NCBI RefSeq assembly: GCF_013387495.1
Contig: NZ_JABZEE010000002.1
Span: 248,001-312,000 of the forward strand
Source of the DNA: Streptomyces sp. PKU-EA00015
GTDB taxonomy: Bacteria > Actinomycetota > Actinomycetes > Streptomycetales > Streptomycetaceae
Length of the DNA: 64,000 bases
Direction: 5' to 3'
The translations under genes were made by a program, and so were the position numbers. Shown here piece by piece: positions 54,441 through 63,173 of the stretch. The notes below the pieces were generated by a model, which saw only the letters and a list, made by a program, of their open reading frames with translations, was not told where the DNA came from and did no database searches. Every line of letters begins with the position of its first letter. The first letter of the stretch is position 1.

Positions 54441-54856
54441 CAGATCCACCCCCAGCCCGGCTCGTACTCCATGCCCGGGCCGTAGGTGTCATCGATCGGA
54501 TACGTCGGCGTCGGGTCCGCGTCCTCGGGCGTCGGATCCACCGTGAACGCTCCGCCGCGGCCGGCCAGCGACTTGAGAGCCGCTTTGTCGGCCTTCGTGA
54601 GATACAGACCGCCCGAGCCGGACGGCCGCTGTACCGACATGGGGCCGATCGTCTCGTAGGACACCTGCTGAGGGTTCACGTAGGCCCGGCCGGCGACCGA
54701 CAGCACGACGGCCGTCGCCTGGTCGGGCAGTGGCTTGACCACCGACTCGGCCAGCGAAACGGCCTGTGTGATCAGCAGATCCGCCCGGTCCCCGTCGATC
54801 TCTGGGAGCCCCAGGTACATGCCGAGCTGCTCGGCGGTCGGGGGCACGAACGCCAT
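54440..54856 (-). CDS. head-tail connector (adaptor) protein
   Basis: A 138-aa protein from ATG 54856. The N-terminal part is a helical gp6-like adaptor (PPTAEQLGMYLGLPEIDGDR, then ADLLITQAVSLAESVVKPLP). It continues AVVLSVAGRAYVNPQQVSYE and GLYLTKADKAALKSLAGRGG, as in actinophage connectors, with an acidic C-terminus. It is 10 bp after the glycosyltransferase stop. Confidence 0.78.
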   Translation of the reverse strand: MAFVPPTAEQLGMYLGLPEIDGDRADLLITQAVSLAESVVKPLPDQATAVVLSVAGRAYVNPQQVSYETIGPMSVQRPSGSGGLYLTKADKAALKSLAGRGGAFTVDPTPEDADPTPTYPIDDTYGPGMEYEPGWGWI

Positions 54857-54865
54857 GATCGCCTC

Positions 54866-55885
54866 CTATGGGGCCAGGGCCTCAACGGCGTCGCACCAGG
54901 TCGCCAAGTCTGCGGTCGGATCCAGCTCCGCGCTCCGGGCCTTGGCGCGCTTCGATACCAGCCGATACTCGGCCGGGTCGCTGAGCAGCTTCCGGATCAC
55001 CGACTCGTATCCGTCGGCGTCGTGAAGGTCGACGAAGACGCCCGCCTCTCCCAGCGACTCGCACAGCCCCGGCGTGGGGTGGGCGACCACGGGCAAACCG
55101 CTAGCCAGCGCCTCGACTCCAGCGCGCCCCCACGACTCATACGAGGACGGCATCAGCAGCACCTTCGTGCGGCTGTACACCTTCTCCCGCATCTCGTGGC
55201 CCGACAGGTGCCCCAGGATCTCCACGTTCGGAAGGTCTGGCAGAATCTGCTCCCCGTAGGCGCCGCGGACAGCAAGGAACTGCACGTCCGGCATACGCCG
55301 GGCCAGCTTCTCGAACAGCTGGCCGCCCTTCTCCAGATTGCAGTTGATGAGGGTCACCTTGTCGCCGGGCTTCGTGCGGTACTCCTCCGCGAACACTGGA
55401 GGCCGCACGATCAGCGACGACTTCGGCCTGATGCCCTTCGGGTACTCGGCGAAGAACAGCTCAGCTTCGCGCGCCATCCACTGCGAGTTGTAGACCGCGA
55501 GCGCCGTGCTTCCTGAAGCCATCTGTCGGAAGCTGGGCAGGTGCGTGTTATGGCACACCACCGCCAGAGGCTTGCCGTAGCCGCGGGCCAGCGCGCCGGC
55601 CGACGGAACGTTCTCCAGGTGGGAGACGACCACGTCGGCCTGCCGGATCGCGGTGGCGGCATCCAGGCGCGTCTGCAGCGGGACGATTCGCACGCCGTCC
55701 AGGTCGTAGGCCTCCCGGTCGTCGGTGTACCGGGACAGCCACACCGCCACGTCGTGACCGCGTTCGACCAGAGCACGGAGCATGGAGTGGACCATCCACT
55801 CGGCGCCGGCGTTGTGGCGCGGCGGGTAGCCGTGCAGCCGGGCGACGAGCCGCATCGCCCGACTGCCCCTCCCGCCCTGCGTCAC
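54866..55885 (-). CDS. glycosyltransferase, GT4-like, embedded in the capsid module
   Basis: A 339-aa GT-B fold enzyme. GTG 55885 overlaps the capsid gene stop (GTGA), so it is translationally coupled to the major capsid protein. The N-terminal domain opens MRLVARLHGYPPRHNAGAEW (GAEW glycine-rich loop). The C-terminal domain has VTLINCNLEKGGQLFEKLAR, the MPSSYESWGRAGVEALASGL donor-binding block with the E-x7-E pattern of GT4, and LPVVAHPTPGLCESLG. It probably adds a sugar from an NDP-sugar to a virion protein or host glycan. The upstream epimerase may supply the donor. Confidence 0.9.
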   Translation of the reverse strand: MTQGGRGSRAMRLVARLHGYPPRHNAGAEWMVHSMLRALVERGHDVAVWLSRYTDDREAYDLDGVRIVPLQTRLDAATAIRQADVVVSHLENVPSAGALARGYGKPLAVVCHNTHLPSFRQMASGSTALAVYNSQWMAREAELFFAEYPKGIRPKSSLIVRPPVFAEEYRTKPGDKVTLINCNLEKGGQLFEKLARRMPDVQFLAVRGAYGEQILPDLPNVEILGHLSGHEMREKVYSRTKVLLMPSSYESWGRAGVEALASGLPVVAHPTPGLCESLGEAGVFVDLHDADGYESVIRKLLSDPAEYRLVSKRAKARSAELDPTADLATWCDAVEALAP

Positions 55886-56838
55886 GAGCTGCCGCCCGCC
55901 GCCAGGTACTTGACGAACGCCTCGACGTCGCCGAGGACGAACCCGTAGTACGCCTCCGCCAGGAGGAGCACCAGGTTTTCCTGGAAGGCGCTGTGCACGC
56001 CGCCGTCCTCGTCGATGTACGTCGCCTCACGGGAGATCCGCACCGTGATGTCCATGCCGACGCCGTAGGCGGTCTGCGACCAGTCGCCGCCGATGGCGCG
56101 GAGGCCGGTGTCGACCGTGCCGGACTGGCGGCGCAGTTTGCCGGACACGGCGCGGGAGTAGGCAAGCGGGTTACCGACCAGCGAGCCGGCCAGTGCCATG
56201 TCCATTCCCGGATCCCGGGTCTCGACGAAGATCGGACGGCCGGTGGTGTCGGTCGCCCCGAGCAGGTCCAGCTGGAGACGGTGGTCGGCGACGGTGCCGG
56301 TGTAGTCCCAGTCGTCGGTGACGACTTCCCGCATGCCGTTGACGATGTCCTTGTAGATGCCGCCGGTGGCCTGCGATGCGGTACCGATCGTGACCGACTT
56401 GGTCGTCTCGGCGAGGTAGTCCGGGAAGGGACCGGTGGCGCCCTTCATGGTCTTGCCGTGGATCGCTGCCCGGTCGAAGGCGCGGGAGAACGCGGTCGGC
56501 AGGTCGGACCTCAGCTGCGTCCACAGGCCGGCAGCGTTGGACTGCACGACCTCCATGGCCACCGGGATGAGAACGGCGATCTTCTTGCCGGTCATGGTCT
56601 TGATGTCAACGCCGCCCGTACCCAGGGGCTTGCGGCCGGCCTGCTCGACCCAGTCTGCGGTCGGAACGTCCAGCGGAACCGGCACGGCCGTGTTCGCGGA
56701 CATCGACAGCGGCACCCGGCGGGCCAGCGACATGACGGCGGACTGCTCGACGGACTTCTCGAAGATCGGGCCGGTCAGGGTCGGGGGGAGGAACGTCGCA
56801 TCGACGTCGCTCAGCTTGATCGGATTCGTTGCAACCAT
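55882..56838 (-). CDS. major capsid protein, HK97 fold
   Basis: A 318-aa protein from ATG 56838. Features of the HK97-type capsid family are VDATFLPPTLTGPIFEKSVE at the N-terminus, VPVPLDVPTADWVEQAGRKP, FSRAFDRAAIHGKT (spine helix) and a C-terminal LLLAEAYYGFVLGDVEAFVK. The separate scaffold gene lies 15 bp upstream, so no delta domain is needed. Abundant Thr/Ser loops could accept glycan. Confidence 0.92.
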   Translation of the reverse strand: MVATNPIKLSDVDATFLPPTLTGPIFEKSVEQSAVMSLARRVPLSMSANTAVPVPLDVPTADWVEQAGRKPLGTGGVDIKTMTGKKIAVLIPVAMEVVQSNAAGLWTQLRSDLPTAFSRAFDRAAIHGKTMKGATGPFPDYLAETTKSVTIGTASQATGGIYKDIVNGMREVVTDDWDYTGTVADHRLQLDLLGATDTTGRPIFVETRDPGMDMALAGSLVGNPLAYSRAVSGKLRRQSGTVDTGLRAIGGDWSQTAYGVGMDITVRISREATYIDEDGGVHSAFQENLVLLLAEAYYGFVLGDVEAFVKYLAAGGSS

Positions 56839-56853
56839 GGAGGGCTACCTCTC

Positions 56854-57441
56854 TCAGCGGCCCTTCAGGGCCTGAGTCATGAGCCCGGCGAAGATCTCGC
56901 CGGGATCGGAAGATGTGCGATTGCCGTTGCCCGATGAGCCCTGCGTGCGGTCCGGCGCCGGACGGCGAGGACCGGTGTCGGAAGGCTTGGCCCAGTGCGG
57001 CTTGCGCTTCAGGAGGTCCGCGAGGTCACGCTTGATGCCGTCGGTGTCGATGGCCCCGTTCTCGTCCACGTAAGCGGCGAGATCGAGGGCGCCGGCGGCG
57101 TCCTCCGGGTCGGCGAAGTCCGCTGAGGCGAGGGCCTCGACCTTTGCGCCAACCGCCGTGCGGACGGCCTTTGCGGCCCGCTCCTCGGCGGCGGTGAGCT
57201 GCTCGGTGAGCCGCTCCTGCTCCGACTTCTGCGCGTCCTCGAGCTCCTTCGCCTTCCTGGCGAGCGGCTCAAGCTCCTTCAGGCGCTCGCGCAGGCTCTT
57301 CGCCTCGCTGTTCGCCTTCTTGATCTTCGCTTCAGCGCGCGCCCTGTCGAACGGCTCCTCTTCGGTGCCTTCCGCCTCCGGGGCGGTCTCGGGCTCCTGC
57401 GGCTCCTCGACGGGCTCTACTTCCTGCGTCTCTTCGGGCAT
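56854..57441 (-). CDS. capsid scaffolding protein
   Basis: A 195-aa protein from ATG 57441. A very acidic N-terminus (EVEPVEEPQEPETAPEAEGT) precedes a long coiled coil (residues 30-100, with KAKELEDAQKSEQERLTEQL). A basic, Pro/Ser-rich region and a C-terminal helix (SDPGEIFAGLMTQALKGR) follow and probably bind the capsid subunit. Order and composition are classic for a siphovirus scaffold. Confidence 0.88.
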   Translation of the reverse strand: MPEETQEVEPVEEPQEPETAPEAEGTEEEPFDRARAEAKIKKANSEAKSLRERLKELEPLARKAKELEDAQKSEQERLTEQLTAAEERAAKAVRTAVGAKVEALASADFADPEDAAGALDLAAYVDENGAIDTDGIKRDLADLLKRKPHWAKPSDTGPRRPAPDRTQGSSGNGNRTSSDPGEIFAGLMTQALKGR

Positions 57442-57495
57442 AGCGATGTCGCCCTCCTGGGGCTGAGAAAGACCACCTCCAGGGCGGTCAAGGGG

Positions 57496-58266
57496 TTACA
57501 GAGCGGGCAGATGCCCGTGTTCGGCGAGCGCCAGGCGGAACCGCCTGAGCTGATCGCCTGAGTGAGGCGCCGCGAACTCGCGATACAGCCGCTCCCACTC
57601 GCGTGCGTGATCGGACAGCTCGAACCGCTGCCCCTTGAACACCGGGACCACGCCGCAATGGCAGCCGTCGTGGGCCCGGAAATTTGCGGTGTCCTGCTTG
57701 TAGACCGCGCCGCGGATGGCGAGGGCCTTGCAGAAATAGCAGGCCCCCAGGGCGGCTGAGCGCGCCCATGCCGTTGCCTGTGAGTCCCGCCGCACCGCCT
57801 CCTGGACAGTGCCGCGCCCTTGATCCGCGACCAGTTTCTGAGCGACCGCCTCGGCCTTCTTCTCTGCCTGCTCCAGGCGGACGTCCAGTGGTTCGCGCTG
57901 AGCCTCCGTGGTCTCAGGATCGTCCGGGTCCCTGGGCCATAGATCCTTCGTCGCCCACCGCAGCGAGTTGGACACCTGCTCCTCCGGCGGCGGACCCAGC
58001 AGTGGGACCGTGAACCGTCCCGTCACACGGGCTGCCACACGCTCCGCCTCGTAGTAGTCCGCGGCCAGCGTCGAAGACGCCGCCCCGTACTGGTCAACCA
58101 GTGCGCGCACGGCAGCAATCCAGTCCGGAACAGTGGCCTCGAGCCGCGATGGAATGATGATCCGCCGCAGACCCCGCATGTCACGTGCCAGGAGGCGTGT
58201 CAGACCCCGCTGGGTGCGCCGCTGCCGGCCGGCCGAGGAGCCCCCGTCAGAGACCAAGGTCGCCAT
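57496..58266 (-). CDS. minor capsid protein, MuF/VG15-like
   Basis: A 256-aa protein. ATG 58266 is used, inside the end of the portal gene in another frame; the open frame upstream is Arg-rich and not real. N-terminal helices bind the portal. The C-terminal region GACYFCKALAIRGAVYKQDT and FRAHDGCHCGVVPVFKGQ holds the Cys/His cluster typical of MuF-type morphogenesis proteins. A few copies are packaged with the DNA. Confidence 0.82.
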   Translation of the reverse strand: MATLVSDGGSSAGRQRRTQRGLTRLLARDMRGLRRIIIPSRLEATVPDWIAAVRALVDQYGAASSTLAADYYEAERVAARVTGRFTVPLLGPPPEEQVSNSLRWATKDLWPRDPDDPETTEAQREPLDVRLEQAEKKAEAVAQKLVADQGRGTVQEAVRRDSQATAWARSAALGACYFCKALAIRGAVYKQDTANFRAHDGCHCGVVPVFKGQRFELSDHAREWERLYREFAAPHSGDQLRRFRLALAEHGHLPAL

Positions 58267-59674
58267 CGTCGACCTCCGGCTCCGTCGAGTCCTCCTCCGA
58301 CTGCTGCGCCAGCCGATCCAGGAGCGCATTGCCCTGCGCCCTTCGCCGATCCGCCGCCACCCTGCGCCGCTGGTCCTCGTTCAGGCCGGCCATCTCAAGC
58401 AGCACATCCGAATCGGCGGGCACGATGCCGGCCTGCGCGAGCTTCACCGCCGCATCGGTCTGCGCGGCCAGCGTCGGTGTCGCAGGGTTCCGCCACACCG
58501 TCTCGATACGCCGCGACCGGTCCGGCGGCTCGCCGTTCCGGAACCACAGCGCCAGGCGCATGGCTTCCCGATGCGTCGCGCCGAAACGGCGGATCCGGCG
58601 CTCGGCCTTCTTCACCAGCATCGCCTCGGAGCTGCGGATCGCGTCCGCGGAGGCAGGGTTGTCGCTGGTGTAGCCGAGCATGTGCGGCGGCAGCCCGAGC
58701 TGCGTCGCCATGATCCGCGCGTACAAATCAATGATCTTCGTCTGGCCGGACGGGTCATGCGCCGTGAACTGGCCCACCGTCGGCACCTGGCCGTCCTCGT
58801 CCCGCTCCAACGCCAGGACACGGCCGATGTACGTCTCCCACGCCGACTTCGCGTTCCCCTCCGCGTCCTGAAACGCCGACTCCGACGCGCCAAGAATGTA
58901 GCGCTGCGGGGCGCCGAAGAACTCGGCAGCCACCTCCATGCCCATCAGCCGGCGGCACGCCGCATCCGTGATCGACATAACCTCGGGCGTGATCTCGCTC
59001 TTGCCCACCCGATCCGCCGTCCGCTGCCGGTTCGCCATCCGCAGCACCGGCGGCATACCCAGGCGGTGCTGGTCCCGATCGATGACTTCCCAGCCGCCGT
59101 TCACCTCGACAGCAAAGATGGTCTCGCCCGGCATGTAGAGGCTGATCAGCCGCTCATCCGGAGCCAGGCCGAAGTCCCACTTGTCCAGCGACTCCCGCAG
59201 CGCGAAACGCGGCACCCGTAGGCGCGCATCCCAGTCGAGCGTCATATCCAGCGGAGACTCGAAGGTGATCAGCGGCGGGGAATCGGGATCGTCCGCAGAG
59301 CCGACCGTCACGTACTCACGGCCGTAGGTCAGCGCATCGAGGTGCCCCAGGCTCGCCTCGTCGAACCAGTCGTTCGACTCCGCGATCTCGTCCAGCTCCG
59401 AGCCGTCGGACCCGTCAGCCCAGCGGAACGCCTCCAGATCGAGCCGCTGCTCAAGCGCCTCCACCCCGATCCGCGGCCAGCCGATGACCGTGTGCAGACC
59501 CTTCAGCTGCGGCGGGATCGAAATGCCCAAGTCGCGGATCAGCTGCTCGCCGTTGAAGTAGGCATCCAGTAGCTCCAGCTTCAGCCGCTGGTTCATCAGA
59601 TCCGACCGCAGCATCGTCAGAATCTGCTTCTCGTCGTCCGACAGCCCGATCAAAGGCAGAGTGGGAGTCGTCAC
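58247..59674 (-). CDS. portal protein, SPP1 gp6-like
   Basis: A 475-aa protein from GTG 59674, overlapping the terminase stop by 4 bases. Blocks DLMNQRLKLELLDAYFNGEQ, ALTYGREYVTVGSADDPDSP, GLPPHMLGYTSDNPASADAI and SSEAMLVKKAERRIRRFG belong to the gp6-type portal family of actinophages. It forms the dodecameric DNA channel. The C-terminal 30 residues are acidic. Confidence 0.93.
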   Translation of the reverse strand: MTTPTLPLIGLSDDEKQILTMLRSDLMNQRLKLELLDAYFNGEQLIRDLGISIPPQLKGLHTVIGWPRIGVEALEQRLDLEAFRWADGSDGSELDEIAESNDWFDEASLGHLDALTYGREYVTVGSADDPDSPPLITFESPLDMTLDWDARLRVPRFALRESLDKWDFGLAPDERLISLYMPGETIFAVEVNGGWEVIDRDQHRLGMPPVLRMANRQRTADRVGKSEITPEVMSITDAACRRLMGMEVAAEFFGAPQRYILGASESAFQDAEGNAKSAWETYIGRVLALERDEDGQVPTVGQFTAHDPSGQTKIIDLYARIMATQLGLPPHMLGYTSDNPASADAIRSSEAMLVKKAERRIRRFGATHREAMRLALWFRNGEPPDRSRRIETVWRNPATPTLAAQTDAAVKLAQAGIVPADSDVLLEMAGLNEDQRRRVAADRRRAQGNALLDRLAQQSEEDSTEPEVDDGDLGL

Positions 59675-61416
59675 CGCAGCACCACCACCCGTCCCTTACC
59701 GCGCGCGCTGGAGCGCTTCGCCCAGACCGTCGAGTTCATGACCATCCGCCGCAGCATCCGCGCACCGATGGCACAGATCGCCAAGTCGACCTTCCGAGCC
59801 GACTCGCGGTGCTCCTTGCCGATCGTGTAGCCCCACGCGTTCGTGCGACGCCGCGCGTTGCCGATGTGCTGCTTCAACACCTTGTGGCCGTCGTGCGTCA
59901 GCTGCCGCTCCAGGACGTCCCGATAGAAGCGGTCCACGGCCTCCGTGAACGTCTGCTGCCGCCGCCGGTCACGCATGTCCCACATGACCGCATGCCGGTT
60001 GGTGCCCGACTGCACCGCCTTCAGCTTCAGCCGCTTGCCGTACCGATGCGCCCACGCGTCGATGTAGCCGTCCCAGTAGCGCTCGCCGTCCGCGTCGTCC
60101 TGGCCGGCTCCCGGGTCGGCGAAGAACGCGATCGGCCGGTAGTCGGCGAACACCTGGTCCACCACACCGTCGACCTGGTCCCGCGGCACCCGCCACGGCG
60201 TTCCGTCAGGCCAGTTCGCCGGCTTCTGCCACACCCCGAACGTCACCACATGCCCGTCCGACATACGGCAGCCCACCAACCCTGTCGCGTCGTCCGACTT
60301 CGAGCCGTCGAAGAACAGCACCAGCTCGTCGCCAGGCTGAAGCTCGATGCCCTCATGCGGGCAGGCGTTCCACTCATAGGGAGCGAGGAACGCGTCCTCC
60401 GCGGCCACGATCTGGTTGAACCAGAAGCGGCGCGACCTCGAGGGTGGGTTACGGACGTCGAGGATCGACGCCTTCAGCCGCTCGATGTCCAGCCACGTCG
60501 AATCCCCGCGGACCGCCCGCAGCGTCGGCTCGATCCACGCCTCCGTCAGCTTCGCCTCGGCCGGAGCCTCAAGCGAGTCGTAGAAGAGACCCGTCTTCAC
60601 CGCTCGTCCCGACTCGGCCGACTCGAACGCCTCCCGGGTCCGCTCGGCGACGCTGTCCTCGCCGGGCTCGTAGGCGTTGGTGATCGCCAGCGTCCGCGAC
60701 TGCCCGTCAGCCGACTTGGTGGCGTTGCGCTCGATGACCGCAGCCATCTCGTGGCCCTGGTTCGACTCCACCCAGTGGTGGGTCTCGTTCATCGGAACGA
60801 ATGTCGGCCGGCCGCCCTCCAGCGCTCGCGGCGACGAGGTGACCGCTTCGATCCGAGCTCGCCCCTTGTCGGCGTAGATGATCTCCTTGCCGAGGTCGAT
60901 GCAGTACTCCTCGATCGCCCGCTTCGAGAACAGCGACGGGAAAAGAGTCATCGTGTTCCGCGTCTGGTCCTGGCTCACGGCCGCGATCTGAACCCACGCC
61001 GCCGGATGCTGCATCCCCAGTGGCTGCCCCGGCGGGATGCCCCACTCGTTGCCCTCGTCCGCCACCTGCCCCGACGGCCGGCACGGGCCGACGAACTCGA
61101 ACCCGGACCAGGTGCCGACGACCGGATCCTTGCCCCAGCCCTTCAGCCGCTGGATTACCCCGTCGCGGTACAGGAACCGGTTCGTCACCGGATCCATCGC
61201 GTACCACCACAGAGTCAAGCGGGCCTGCTCAGGCGTGTACCGCCACGGCGCCCCCACATGATGCTGCAGATAGGTCGCCGTCCATGCCAGCGCATGCCAG
61301 CCCAACGTGTACTCCGGCAGCAGGAAACGACCATCAGGGCCACGCTTCCACGTCGGCCCCAGGATGGAGGGCTGAACGACATCGGGGACCTCCCCCTCAG
61401 CCGCCTGCGAGATCAC
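59671..61416 (-). CDS. terminase large subunit
   Basis: A 581-aa packaging motor. The N-terminal ATPase has a deviant Walker A (RLKGWGKDPVVG, residues 90-101) and a region around TFVPMNETHHWVES like the Walker B/coupling area. The C-terminal RNase H-type nuclease holds the acidic residues in LVLFFDGSKSDDATGLVGC, AFFADPGAGQDDADG and DLAICAIGA. GTG 61416 overlaps the small subunit gene. The length fits actinophage TerL. Confidence 0.92.
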   Translation of the reverse strand: MISQAAEGEVPDVVQPSILGPTWKRGPDGRFLLPEYTLGWHALAWTATYLQHHVGAPWRYTPEQARLTLWWYAMDPVTNRFLYRDGVIQRLKGWGKDPVVGTWSGFEFVGPCRPSGQVADEGNEWGIPPGQPLGMQHPAAWVQIAAVSQDQTRNTMTLFPSLFSKRAIEEYCIDLGKEIIYADKGRARIEAVTSSPRALEGGRPTFVPMNETHHWVESNQGHEMAAVIERNATKSADGQSRTLAITNAYEPGEDSVAERTREAFESAESGRAVKTGLFYDSLEAPAEAKLTEAWIEPTLRAVRGDSTWLDIERLKASILDVRNPPSRSRRFWFNQIVAAEDAFLAPYEWNACPHEGIELQPGDELVLFFDGSKSDDATGLVGCRMSDGHVVTFGVWQKPANWPDGTPWRVPRDQVDGVVDQVFADYRPIAFFADPGAGQDDADGERYWDGYIDAWAHRYGKRLKLKAVQSGTNRHAVMWDMRDRRRQQTFTEAVDRFYRDVLERQLTHDGHKVLKQHIGNARRRTNAWGYTIGKEHRESARKVDLAICAIGARMLRRMVMNSTVWAKRSSARGKGRVVVLR

Positions 61417-61831
61417 GGTAAGCGTCCAACGGACTCACAGACGCCAACTTCGGACCGGACGGCTTCCGCTCCAGCTCCATACGAGCCCGACGCCGGTCGC
61501 CCTCCGTTGTCAGCAGGCTCGTCATCACCGAGTTCAGAGCAGCCACATACTGCCCGTTCGGCGGCCGGTCCGACGACAGGCCACGAGACATCAGCTCAGC
61601 CGCATACCGGGCCATCGCCCAGTCAGACGGCTCGTAGAAAGCAGCCTGCCCCGACTCGCGCAGCGACAGGTACCAGTCCGTCGCGATCTCGTGCCAATTG
61701 GGATCCGGTTCAGGGAGCTCGGGTAGATCCTCCGGCGGTCCCGCCGGTGCCTGCTTCAGCTCGGGCCCGTCGTCCTTGTTCCGGCGACGACGCTCCTCGC
61801 TGCGCTTCGGGATCGGTCCGTGTGCGCCCAT
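61397..61831 (-). CDS. putative terminase small subunit
   Basis: A 144-aa protein from ATG 61831 with GGAGGTCGTC upstream. The basic opening MGAHGPIPKRSEERRRRNKD is typical of actinophage small terminases. A helical centre (ATDWYLSLRESGQAAFYEPS, then MARYAAELMSR) and the ending PKLASVSPLDAYRDLAG follow. It recognises the packaging site and partners TerL, whose gene overlaps by 20 bp. Confidence 0.8.
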   Translation of the reverse strand: MGAHGPIPKRSEERRRRNKDDGPELKQAPAGPPEDLPELPEPDPNWHEIATDWYLSLRESGQAAFYEPSDWAMARYAAELMSRGLSSDRPPNGQYVAALNSVMTSLLTTEGDRRRARMELERKPSGPKLASVSPLDAYRDLAGG

Positions 61832-62054
61832 GACGACCTCCAGGGTCAAGGCACGCCACCAGGGCGCGCAGAGTGGGCTTGGCGACCGCTCGGGCCGCCT
61901 CCAGGGCGGCCGTAACGGCGAGTAGTCGGCTGGCGGGCGGCCAAGGGAACCCGTACAGACAGTCAGGTGCTATACGGCCCCGATGGGCGGACGGCGGGGG
62001 GAGGGGGTATGCCCCCTATGTCCGATCCGGCTCAGCCGATCGATGTTGGCCGGC
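61832..62054. other. 223-bp gap upstream of terminase; possible packaging site
   Basis: No gene is seen. The stretch includes GGCCGCCTCCAGGGCGGCC (61888-61906), an inverted repeat, and a G-run followed by GGGGGTATGCCCCC (about 62003-62016). Cos sites of HNH-encoding phages usually lie next to the small terminase gene, which fits this place. No overhang sequence can be assigned. Confidence 0.35.
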
Positions 62055-62222
62055 TCAGGCCATCTCGTGGGTCCAGGAGTGGGCCCATACATCGGTGTAG
62101 TCGGGCTCGACGACGAGCATGAGGTGATCGCACTCGCTGGTCGCGCTCCATGTCTGCATGGTGATCGGTACGACGACGTCGCAGTCGGGACACTGGACGT
62201 GCGCTGTGCAGGTAGCTGCCAC
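62055..62222 (-). CDS. small zinc-binding-like phage protein
   Basis: A 55-aa protein from GTG 62222, preceded by AAGGGGG. It contains C-x6-C-x2-C (TCTAHVQCPDCDVVVPI) and a later C/H pair (TSECDHLMLVV), suggesting a zinc site. It ends YTDVWAHSWTHEMA. No family is recognised. It is the gene before the terminase gap. Confidence 0.6.
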   Translation of the reverse strand: MAATCTAHVQCPDCDVVVPITMQTWSATSECDHLMLVVEPDYTDVWAHSWTHEMA

Positions 62223-62242
62223 TGATCCCCCTTGCGCTGGTC

Positions 62243-62470
62243 CTACCGCCTGCGCATGCCGGTGTTGGCCTTGCTCCCTGGCCATGTCCCTGTACGTGCT
62301 CGGTGCATGCGTGCGCAGTAGCCCTTGGCCCTGGGCCCGAGGTACTTGGCGAGCTGCCTGTTGCACCTGGTCCAGTCGCCTGGTGTTCCCCACCGGATGC
62401 GTGCTGCGCCGGCGCCGGTTCCCCAGTACCGCTTGAGTGCGGAGGCGTTGCCGCTCTTGCTCCTTGCCAC
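62243..62470 (-). CDS. small basic phage protein
   Basis: A 75-aa basic protein from GTG 62470 with AGAAGGAG upstream. The sequence runs MARSKSGNASALKRYWGTGA, then IRWGTPGDWTRCNRQLAKYL and GPRAKGYCARMHRARTG. The Arg/Lys/Trp content and two cysteines suggest nucleic-acid binding. Similar small proteins sit near terminase genes in Streptomyces phages, but no function is known. Confidence 0.65.
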   Translation of the reverse strand: MARSKSGNASALKRYWGTGAGAARIRWGTPGDWTRCNRQLAKYLGPRAKGYCARMHRARTGTWPGSKANTGMRRR

Positions 62471-62476
62471 AGTGGT

Positions 62477-62686
62477 TCACTCCTTCTGCGGCGCGGGCTC
62501 CTGGTCTTGGTGTTCGTCTACCCGTTGGATGTGGGCTCCTTGCCCGCTGGGTATGGCGAGGCAGAAGCCTTGGGCGTCGGCGAAGACGGCCCATCCGCTG
62601 TCGAAGGTGAGGGTGAGGGCGGGGTCCTCGATGAGGATGTCCTCGCGCCGTTGTTCGGCGGGGTGCTGGATGAGGTAGGCCGGCAT
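62477..62686 (-). CDS. small hypothetical phage protein
   Basis: A 69-aa protein. ATG 62686 overlaps the HNH gene stop as TGATG. It reads MPAYLIQHPAEQRREDILIE, then LTLTFDSGWAVFADAQGFCL and AIPSGQGAHIQ. It appears to be a small beta-barrel-like protein with an acidic C-terminus. No family is recognised. Confidence 0.6.
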   Translation of the reverse strand: MPAYLIQHPAEQRREDILIEDPALTLTFDSGWAVFADAQGFCLAIPSGQGAHIQRVDEHQDQEPAPQKE

Positions 62687-62979
62687 CACTTGAGTCCGGG
62701 GTGTTGTTCGGGGGGCCGCTTGGTTTGTGGCCGCGGGTTGTTGCGCTGGGCCTCGTTCCCCTCAGCGCTGGACTTCTGGTCGTGGCATGGGCCGCATACG
62801 CCTTGCAGGCCGGCCTCGCTGTGGTCGTCCGCCTTGGCCACGATGTGGTCGCAAAAGCGGGAGGGCCGGACGCCACAGATCTTGCATATCGGGTCGCGTT
62901 CGAGGATGCGGGCCCGGATCTTCTTCCATCCGGGCGGCAGTCGCTTCACCCGGTCTGAGCCCTGCCAGCCGCCGCTCAT
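62686..62979 (-). CDS. HNH endonuclease
   Basis: A 97-aa nuclease from ATG 62979. The motif is clear: CKICGVRPSRFCDHIVAKAD (zinc cysteines and the first catalytic His), then GLQGVCGPCHDQKSSAEGN (second Cys pair and His-Asp-x-K). HNH proteins next to terminase are required for cos cleavage in several siphoviruses, which would fit a cohesive-end packaging phage. It overlaps both neighbouring genes. Confidence 0.9.
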   Translation of the reverse strand: MSGGWQGSDRVKRLPPGWKKIRARILERDPICKICGVRPSRFCDHIVAKADDHSEAGLQGVCGPCHDQKSSAEGNEAQRNNPRPQTKRPPEQHPGLK

Positions 62980-63155
62980 GTCTTCAGGATGGAGGCGAGC
63001 GCGACGGCGTTGACGTTGAACTCGCGCACCCAGGCGATCACGTCGCCATCCGAGTTCCTGAAGCGGAAGACGCCTTCACTGATGTCGTGCTCGGCGCTGT
63101 CGGCTTCGACGTGCTGGACTAGATCGTTGTCGTAGACGATGACGTACTGTGCCAT
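62976..63155 (-). CDS. small hypothetical phage protein (59 aa)
   Basis: A 59-aa protein from ATG 63155, with AGGAG upstream, ending in an ATGA overlap with the HNH gene. It reads MAQYVIVYDNDLVQHVEADS, then GVFRFRNSDGDVIAWVREFN and VNAVALASILKT. This is a small beta-strand protein similar to those that sense or decorate. No family is recognised, but the ribosome site, codon bias and overlaps make it a real gene. Confidence 0.7.
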   Translation of the reverse strand: MAQYVIVYDNDLVQHVEADSAEHDISEGVFRFRNSDGDVIAWVREFNVNAVALASILKT

Positions 63156-63173
63156 GGCGCGGGCTCCTGTGGG

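Noticed and set aside
59809..61833. 674-codon plus-strand frame opposite the terminase gene
   Set aside because: Shadow of TerL; no recognisable motifs.
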